Positions 14,092 through 18,978 of a DNA stretch of 18,978 bases are shown here, in pieces. The notes under the pieces were generated by a model. That model searched no databases. It had not been told where the DNA came from and saw only the letters and a program-made list of their open reading frames with translations. The position numbers were made by a program, and so were the translations under genes. The stretch comes from CAYUVV01 sp964461325 (GTDB lineage Bacteria > Patescibacteriota > Minisyncoccia > Phycocordibacterales > JACOZG01), in the NCBI GenBank assembly GCA_964461325.1, contig CAYWTW010000009.1:1-18978 (forward strand), in the 5' to 3' direction. Each line of letters opens with the position of its first letter. The first letter of the stretch is position 1.

Positions 14092-15211
14092 GAAAATTTT
14101 TTATGGTTGGTTTGTGGCGTTGGCGTTGTTCGCCGCGCTGGCGGCCAACGCGGCGGTGAGCGGTCTGTCGTTCAGTAGTGAGGCCCAGACACTCGCACCG
14201 AACGATTTTTCGGAAAAGATTACGGTAACTACTGGTGAGGCGCCGGGCACGACGGGCGATTTGACCCTGTCATCTTCTTCGGCCACGGGCGAATTTTCTT
14301 CTAGTAACACCAATTGGCAGGCGACGAGTCAATTAACTTGGAATAGCAATTGGGCGAATCGCAGTTTTTATTATCGCGATAGCACCGTGGGGACTCACAC
14401 CCTGACGGCAACGCTCACCGTGCGCGACGGTGGACCGTCTTGGTCGGCGAACCAGTCGATTACGATTGGCGCGACTGGTTCGGGGTCGGATGACGAGCAA
14501 TCAGACGACGATTCTGATCCCGACACTGATACTCATAATGATGATGGCGCTGGTTCGAACGTCTCCAGCTCGAGCACTAATCGCGGTTTGTCTTCTCATC
14601 AATCTCCGGCTGTTTTGAGCGCGTGGCGCGAGGCGGATGGCCTTAAGGTCTCGGCCGGTCGCGAGCGTTTGGCCTCTATCGGCGCGCCAATCGTGTTCCG
14701 CGCTCGGGCGACGGGAGCGTCAGCAACGCCGCGCTTTAATTGGTCGTTTGGCGATGGGGAAGCCGCCCGCGGCGAAGCCGCGACTCACGCTTATCTATTA
14801 CCGGGCGATTACGAGGTGGTGCTCAATGCTCACGCCGCCGAGGAGGAAGCGACGAGTCGCACGCGGGTGCGAGTGCTCAAACCCGATTTGACCTTTGTGC
14901 CGGTTGATGCCGACGCGTCTCTTGGTTGGTGGCTGGAGCTTAAAAATCAAAGCGATTGGGAAATCAATTTGGGTGGTTGGCGTCTTGGTCAATTTGTTTT
15001 CCCGGCCGATACGATTATCCGAGCCGGCGCCGGTTTGCCGTTGTCGCCGGAAAAGTTTGGTTTCGACCGTCGCTGGGGCGTGAGTCTTTATTATCCCGAC
15101 GGACGTCCAGCTCTGACCTACGGCGCGGTTGTTGCCGCCGCGCCCGGTATTGGGTCGCGCGTGATGCTGGAGCAAGCCCTTGAGCGGCTTCGTTCCCAAA
15201 TTAATTTATGA
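14084..15211 (+). CDS. Secreted PKD and lamin-tail-like domain protein
   Basis: Read from the ATG at 14084 the protein has 375 aa and a clean signal peptide (MTKKIFYGWFVALALFAALAANA). A longer start at 14072 is possible but weakens the signal. It continues with a beta-rich domain (about 24-125), an acidic low-complexity linker (DDEQSDDDSDPDTDTHNDDG), a PKD-like domain (about 210-262: FNWSFGDGEAARGEAATHAY, GDYEVVLNAHAAEEEATSRT), and a lamin-tail-like domain (GWWLELKNQSDWEINLGGWRL...FVFPADTIIRAGAGLPLS). Function is probably structural or adhesive at the cell surface; no enzyme motif is seen. It overlaps the upstream envelope gene by 8 nt and the next small ORF by 4 nt (ATGA). Confidence 0.8.
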   Translation: MTKKIFYGWFVALALFAALAANAAVSGLSFSSEAQTLAPNDFSEKITVTTGEAPGTTGDLTLSSSSATGEFSSSNTNWQATSQLTWNSNWANRSFYYRDSTVGTHTLTATLTVRDGGPSWSANQSITIGATGSGSDDEQSDDDSDPDTDTHNDDGAGSNVSSSSTNRGLSSHQSPAVLSAWREADGLKVSAGRERLASIGAPIVFRARATGASATPRFNWSFGDGEAARGEAATHAYLLPGDYEVVLNAHAAEEEATSRTRVRVLKPDLTFVPVDADASLGWWLELKNQSDWEINLGGWRLGQFVFPADTIIRAGAGLPLSPEKFGFDRRWGVSLYYPDGRPALTYGAVVAAAPGIGSRVMLEQALERLRSQINL

Positions 15212-15321
15212 ATTGGTTAAAATATTTTGATCGAACTTTTTGGCGGATGACCGTCGGGTTTTTGTTGATTATTGTTTTGAGTTTGATCATTGTTACCGCC
15301 CTATCTTATTTCGCCAATTGA
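15208..15321 (+). CDS. 37-aa single-span membrane peptide
   Basis: An ATGA overlap with the preceding gene opens a 37-codon ORF: MNWLKYFDRTFWRMTVG, then a membrane helix FLLIIVLSLIIVTALSYF, ending AN. The amphipathic aromatic and basic N-terminus followed by one helix is a credible small membrane protein. Tight coupling to the secreted PKD protein suggests a role in its export or anchoring (inference). The TGA stop lies within the -35 box of the next promoter. Confidence 0.6.
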   Translation: MNWLKYFDRTFWRMTVGFLLIIVLSLIIVTALSYFAN

Positions 15322-15345
15322 CATTTCTTTTTTATTTGCTAGCTT
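15318..15345 (+). promoter_or_regulatory. Promoter of the rplJ-rplL operon
   Basis: TTGACA (15318-15323), a 16-nt spacer and TAGCTT (15340-15345): a consensus -35 with a weak -10. The predicted start near 15352 coincides with the first base pairs of the L10 leader structure. Confidence 0.5.
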
Positions 15346-15349
15346 GGGG

Positions 15350-15445
15350 GGAGCGACCAGCCAGAGACAGCCGGTGCGGGCCATCGCCCGCGTAAGCCCG
15401 GCCGAGGCGGCAATCTAACTCTGGGGCGATTCGTCTGGTCGTCCG
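15350..15445 (+). ncRNA. Ribosomal protein L10 leader (autoregulatory mRNA structure)
   Basis: CGACCAG (15354-15360) pairs with CTGGTCG (15435-15441) and CCAGAG (15361-15366) with CTCTGG (15419-15424). Inside, CCGG (15371-15374) pairs with CCGG (15398-15401) around a GCGGG/CCCGC hairpin, and CCGAGGCGG (15402-15410) follows. The GACAGC, GTAAGCCCG and CCGAGG elements resemble the conserved L10-leader core to which the L10-(L12) complex binds to repress its own translation (established for other bacteria). It lies directly before rplJ, as expected. Confidence 0.75.
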
Positions 15446-15471
15446 TTATCAGTTTTTAGTTACGATGTTTG

Positions 15472-15969
15472 ATGATCTTAAATCGTGAGGCTAAAGCCAA
15501 GTTGATTGAGCGCTTACAAAACGCGTTCGGCCAATCTGGCTCTTCGGTCTTCGTTAACTTCCACGGTTTGAACGTGGCCGAGACGAGTCGTTTGCGCGCC
15601 GATCTGCGAGGCGTCGCCGCGACTCTGGTGGTGGCGAAGAAGACCCTAATCAAGCGAGCGCTCGCGGCTTGCGGTTTGCCGGGCGACGCGCCGGAGCTTC
15701 CGGGCGAGGTGGCGGTGGCTTTCGGCCCCGACCCGTTGACGCCGGCGAAAGCGGTTTACCGTTTTAGCCAGAATCAGGATAAGGAACGCCCTAAATTGCA
15801 GATTTTGGGCGGTGTTTATGAGGGGCGATTTAGCTCGGTAGCGGAGATGACGGCCCTGGCGCTCGTGCCTTCGCGGCCAGAGCTTTACGGCCTGATTGCC
15901 AATTTGCTGAACGCGCCGCTGTCTGGCTTGGCTCGGGCGTTGAGCGCGGTGGCCCAAGCCAAAAATTAA
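15472..15969 (+). CDS. rplJ: 50S ribosomal protein uL10
   Basis: uL10 forms the base of the L7/L12 stalk and binds 23S rRNA near the GTPase centre. The 165-aa protein (from ATG 15472) has the family pattern: LNREAKAKLIERLQNAFGQSGSSVFVNFHGLNVAETSRLRADLR, VVAKKTLIKRAL, then an LPGEVAVAFGPDPLTPAKAVYRFSQ region and a C-terminal L12-binding helix (LSGLARALSAVAQ). A TTG at 15469 is in frame just upstream. An overlapping 7-codon ORF (15465-15488) uses an ATG 7 bases earlier in another frame and may compete for initiation. No Shine-Dalgarno site is seen. The L10 leader precedes it and rplL follows after 21 bases. Confidence 0.94.
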   Translation: MILNREAKAKLIERLQNAFGQSGSSVFVNFHGLNVAETSRLRADLRGVAATLVVAKKTLIKRALAACGLPGDAPELPGEVAVAFGPDPLTPAKAVYRFSQNQDKERPKLQILGGVYEGRFSSVAEMTALALVPSRPELYGLIANLLNAPLSGLARALSAVAQAKN

Positions 15970-15990
15970 GAATTAAAAAATCGATTATTT

Positions 15991-16380
15991 ATGTCTACAG
16001 AAGAAAAAAAGACGGAAGATAAGTTCAAATCCCTGCTGGAAACGATTGAAAAGATGAGCGTTCTCGATTTAAACGAATTGGTGAAAGCGATCGAGACTCG
16101 TTTCGGCGTATCGGCGCAGGCCGTGGCGGTAGCGGCCGCTCCAGGAGCGGCCGCGGCGGCGGAAGAAAAAGACGCCTTTACGGTGATGTTAAAGTCCGCC
16201 GGCGCTCAAAAAATTCAAGTGATCAAAGCGGTGAAAGAAGCTTTGGGTCTTGGCCTTAAGGAAGCGAAGGATTTGGTTGACGGCGCGCCCTCGGTTTTGA
16301 AAGAGGAAATGCCGAAAGCCGATGCCGAAACTCTCAAGAAGGCGATTGAAGCCGCCGGCGGCGCGGTCGAGCTGAAATAA
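15991..16380 (+). CDS. rplL: 50S ribosomal protein bL12 (L7/L12)
   Basis: The 129-aa stalk protein has an N-terminal dimerisation helix pair (FKSLLETIEKMSVLDLNELVKAIETRFG), an Ala-rich hinge (AVAVAAAPGAAAAAEEKD) and the conserved C-terminal domain (AFTVMLKSAGAQKIQVIKAVKEAL, GLGLKEAKDLVDGAPSVLKE) that binds translation factors. The hinge and length are typical. A poly-A-rich stretch without a Shine-Dalgarno site precedes the ATG. Confidence 0.98.
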   Translation: MSTEEKKTEDKFKSLLETIEKMSVLDLNELVKAIETRFGVSAQAVAVAAAPGAAAAAEEKDAFTVMLKSAGAQKIQVIKAVKEALGLGLKEAKDLVDGAPSVLKEEMPKADAETLKKAIEAAGGAVELK

Positions 16381-16400
16381 CCTTTTTGCGTAGTCGGGTG

Positions 16401-16409
16401 TGCTATAAT
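16401..16409 (+). promoter_or_regulatory. Extended -10 promoter of the winged-helix/MNT-like gene
   Basis: TGCTATAAT is a perfect extended -10 (TGnTATAAT) without a good -35 at 17 nt. Transcription would start about 16416, five bases before the ATG at 16421, so the message would be practically leaderless. No clear terminator separates it from rplL. Confidence 0.55.
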
Positions 16410-16420
16410 GGCCACCTAAT

Positions 16421-16999
16421 ATGGACACGCTGGCCAAACTTTTCGGAGGCTTGGACAAGGTTAAAATTATGCGTTTGTTCGTGGAAAATCCGGAAGAAAC
16501 GGTGGCTTCGACGGAGGTGGCCAAACGGGCTCGCGTATCATCTCGCTCGACGCGGCGTGAGCTGGCCATTTTGGGTCGGATCGCTTTCATCAAGCAACGC
16601 AAATTGGCCAAGCCCGCCCCTGGTTCCGGTTGGCAATTGAACCGCAACTTTCCTTACCTTGGCCACTTGCGCCAAATCTTGAAATCCGATATTACCGGCC
16701 ATTATCAGGATTTGCCCAAACGTTTCGCGCGGGGCGGTCGAATTAATGTCTTGCTGGTGGCTGGAGTGTTTATCGGCGAGGCCGACAGTCGCGTTGACTT
16801 GGTTTTAGTCGGCGATCGACTTAAGCGGCCGATCATCGAAAAGGTGATTCGCGAGATCGAGGCGGAAATCGGTCGGGAATTAAATTATGCTGTGATGGAT
16901 ACCAAAGAGTTTGTGTATCGCTTGAATGCCTGCGATAAGTTTGTCCGCGATGTTCTTGACTACCGGCACGAAAAAGTGTTGGACCGCGTTGGGATTTAG
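16421..16999 (+). CDS. Winged-helix plus nucleotidyltransferase-like regulator
   Basis: The 192-aa protein starts MDTLAKLFGGLDKVKIMRLFVENPEE, with a winged helix (about 10-80: TEVAKRARVSSRSTRRELAILGRIAFIKQ and a basic wing). It is followed by a domain (about 105-185) that looks like a degraded MNT-type nucleotidyltransferase fold: RINVLLVAGVFIGEADSRVDLVLVGD, then EKVIREIEAEIGRELNYAVMDTKEFVYRL. The usual catalytic GSxxxG...DxD pair is changed to AGVFIGEADSRVD, so activity is doubtful. It may be a transcription factor with a ligand-type domain or half of a toxin-antitoxin-like pair; no partner gene is adjacent. Its own promoter makes it independent of rplL. Confidence 0.8.
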   Translation: MDTLAKLFGGLDKVKIMRLFVENPEETVASTEVAKRARVSSRSTRRELAILGRIAFIKQRKLAKPAPGSGWQLNRNFPYLGHLRQILKSDITGHYQDLPKRFARGGRINVLLVAGVFIGEADSRVDLVLVGDRLKRPIIEKVIREIEAEIGRELNYAVMDTKEFVYRLNACDKFVRDVLDYRHEKVLDRVGI

Positions 17000-17003
17000 T
17001 TTG

Positions 17004-17012
17004 TTATCCACA
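17004..17012 (+). promoter_or_regulatory. Second perfect DnaA-box consensus (TTATCCACA)
   Basis: An exact TTATCCACA lies just after the stop of the winged-helix gene, in the same orientation as the one at 9655. Isolated boxes can act as DnaA titration or regulatory sites, but chance is a real alternative. Confidence 0.3.
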
Positions 17013-17016
17013 AAAC

Positions 17017-17038
17017 CGAGCCCGCTTTGGCGGGCTCG
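17017..17038 (+). terminator. Hairpin after the winged-helix/MNT-like gene
   Basis: CGAGCCCGC (17017-17025), loop TTTG, GCGGGCTCG (17030-17038): a perfect 9-bp GC stem. The downstream tract (TGTTAGAATTTG) is only weakly T-rich, so termination may be partial; AAAA precedes it on the other side. Confidence 0.6.
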
Positions 17039-17095
17039 TGTTAGAATTTGATTGGTTAAAGTTTAATTATTAGTAGGTTAAAATTGTTTAATTCT

Positions 17096-17815
17096 ATGGA
17101 TTCCACTCTTGGCTCCAACACAACAAGCTTGCTGGAAACTTGGCAGGAGGTGTTAAGAACTTCCTTCCAGCAGCTTTGGCAGAATATTGTGGTTGATTTC
17201 CTGCCCAATTTTGTGGTGGCGCTGATTATCTTTATTTTTGGCTGGTTAGTTGCTTCGGTTTTGGGCATTTGGATTTCCCGCTTGGTTAAATCTTTGCAGC
17301 TTGATAAGGCCCTGCAGAACATTGGTCTTGACGACTTGGTCGCGCGCTCCGGCTACCGTTTGAATTCGGGCGCTTTTCTCGGTGGGTTGGTTAAGTGGTT
17401 CGTCATTTTTGCTTTTTTGACGGCCTCCTTCAACGCGCTTGGCTTGTCTCAAGTCAATGATTTCGTCGCTCGGGTTTTGAATTATCTGCCCAACGTCTTT
17501 GTCGCTTCGTTGGTCTTGATTTTGGCGGCGGTGTTTGCCGATATTCTGCATAAGGTGATCGCCGGTTCCGCTCGGGTGGTCGGCAGTCGTTCTTCCCAAC
17601 TCTTTGGCGGAGTGGCCAAGTGGTCAATCTGGATTTTAGCAATCTGGATTGCGCTCGGGCATCTTAATATTGGTAAGGATGTGACCGGCCCCTTGCTGGG
17701 CGGTTTGGTGACGATGTTATCAATCGCCGGCGGCTTGGCTTTCGGTTTGGGTGGCCGCGACGCGGCGGCGCGTTACATCGAAAAATTGCGCGACGATATC
17801 GCCTCTCGGCATTAA
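17096..17815 (+). CDS. MscS-type transmembrane-helix-repeat membrane protein
   Basis: The 239-aa protein has about five membrane segments (near 36-60, 97-119, 129-153, 172-190, 198-221) in two similar units. They contain the conserved pattern of the 'TM_helix' repeats of small-conductance mechanosensitive-channel relatives: FLPNFVVALIIFIFGWLVASVLGIWI and YLPNVFVASLVLILAAVFADIL, plus the pore-like AGGLAFGLGGRDAAARYIEKL. It lacks the cytoplasmic beta/alpha vestibule of MscS, so it is a membrane-only homologue; channel activity is not established. The ATG at 17096 is preferred to TTG at 17084. An imperfect stem-loop without a T-tract follows. Confidence 0.85.
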   Translation: MDSTLGSNTTSLLETWQEVLRTSFQQLWQNIVVDFLPNFVVALIIFIFGWLVASVLGIWISRLVKSLQLDKALQNIGLDDLVARSGYRLNSGAFLGGLVKWFVIFAFLTASFNALGLSQVNDFVARVLNYLPNVFVASLVLILAAVFADILHKVIAGSARVVGSRSSQLFGGVAKWSIWILAIWIALGHLNIGKDVTGPLLGGLVTMLSIAGGLAFGLGGRDAAARYIEKLRDDIASRH

Positions 17816-17841
17816 ATAGAATCTAGCCTTTAGCGGGCTCC

Positions 17842-17874
17842 AAAGCGTCAAGAGTTTTCCCCTCTTGACGCTTT
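17842..17874. repeat. 13-bp inverted repeat spanning the -35 of the 23S promoter
   Basis: AAAGCGTCAAGAG (17842-17854) and CTCTTGACGCTTT (17862-17874) are perfect reverse complements around a 7-nt spacer. The right arm contains the -35 TTGACG. It could be a terminator for the gene before it (there is only a short CTTTCTGG tail) or an operator site at the rRNA promoter. Confidence 0.65.
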
Positions 17875-17892
17875 CTGGTTATCGGCTATACT
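17865..17892 (+). promoter_or_regulatory. Promoter of the 23S rRNA gene
   Basis: TTGACG (17865-17870), a 16-nt spacer and TATACT (17887-17892): near-consensus and typical of strong rRNA promoters. The start would be near 17899, about 166 bases before the mature 23S end. No 16S or tRNA lies between, which argues that 23S is transcribed on its own. Confidence 0.65.
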
Positions 17893-17904
17893 AGCCCAAT
17901 CAGT

Positions 17905-17990
17905 ATGTTAACCGTATTTAATTTTTGGTGGCGGGAGCCATAAGGGCTTCAAGTTTTTGGCTTCCGCCGCCCATCCCGGGCGGCTTTTTG
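17905..17990 (+). promoter_or_regulatory. Candidate attenuator with leader ORF before 23S rRNA
   Basis: Three alternative structures overlap. Arm A GGTGGCGGGAGCC (17927-17939) pairs with arm B GGCTTCCGCCGCC (17959-17971), 13 bp with two G-U. Arm B also starts the terminator GCCGCCC (17966-17972) with GGGCGGC (17978-17984) followed by TTTTTG. A short hairpin (GGAGCC 17934-17939 with GGCTTC 17945-17950) would free arm B. A 12-codon ORF (17905-17943, MLTVFNFWWREP) runs through arm A with two Trp codons at 17926-17931 and a stop in the loop. A plain 16S-independent terminator or an RNase III processing stem are alternatives. Confidence 0.45.
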
Positions 17991-18064
17991 TTCCAGACCT
18001 TTGACAATCCAAATATAGAGCAAGCAATCAAAAAAAGAGAAATAAATGGTAGATAAATTTCCCA

Positions 18065-18978
<914 letters not shown>

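Noticed and set aside
18001..18006. TTGACA just before 23S as a second promoter
   Set aside because: No acceptable -10 lies at 16-18 nt spacing; the nearest TATAGA is only about 8 nt away.

Overview
The window looks like a chromosomal piece of a Candidate Phyla Radiation (Patescibacteria) bacterium, most likely Parcubacteria-like. This is inferred from gene style and not from a database search. The pointers are: short, overlapping genes with few Shine-Dalgarno sites; an N-terminally anchored, peptidoglycan-binding-like S-layer-type protein with Cys-containing linkers; a diversity-generating retroelement (DGR); a REP-associated tyrosine transposase (RAYT); small winged-helix proteins; an EF-P with an atypical tip loop; and a 23S rRNA gene with no 16S next to it. 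TGA is used as a stop (reverse transcriptase gene, 37-aa ORF), so the Gracilibacteria/SR1 code does not apply.

Region 1 (1-1842) is a DGR. It holds the terminator of a gene outside the window, an Asn(AAC)-rich template repeat followed by its own intrinsic terminator, an avd-type four-helix-bundle gene on the opposite strand, and a DGR-type reverse transcriptase. No variable-repeat target gene is visible. Region 2 (1842-3776) is a housekeeping operon, tatD-rpsF-ssb-rpsR, whose first start codon overlaps the stop of the reverse transcriptase. Region 3 (3766-5338) has efp on the minus strand, divergent from an ECF sigma factor gene that overlaps a small two-helix membrane protein gene. Region 4 (5300-8863, minus strand) is a tightly overlapping ftsK - Ig-like membrane protein - recA cluster.

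Region 5 (8917-12270) has a winged-helix gene with an inverted repeat over its promoter, then a long structured leader and a 743-aa secreted S-layer-like protein ending in a strong terminator. Region 6 (12293-13054) is a RAYT with REP/REPIN-like palindromes across its promoter and a copy inside its own coding sequence. Region 7 (13057-15321) encodes envelope proteins: a membrane-anchored lamin-tail-like protein, a secreted PKD plus lamin-tail-like protein and a 37-aa single-helix peptide. Region 8 (15318-16999) has the L10 leader, rplJ, rplL and a winged-helix/nucleotidyltransferase-like protein. Region 9 (17096-18978) has an MscS-type transmembrane-helix protein and then the first ~900 nt of 23S rRNA. 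The 23S gene is preceded by its own promoter, a short ORF with tandem Trp codons, and mutually exclusive antiterminator and terminator hairpins.

The most interesting points are the possible attenuator in front of 23S rRNA, the near-identical TCCGCC/GGCGGA hairpins at several 23S helix tips, the self-referential REP/RAYT arrangement, the rearranged DGR, and the number of promoters that place transcription starts at or just before the start codon. All coordinates and motifs were read by eye; no alignment or folding program was run.
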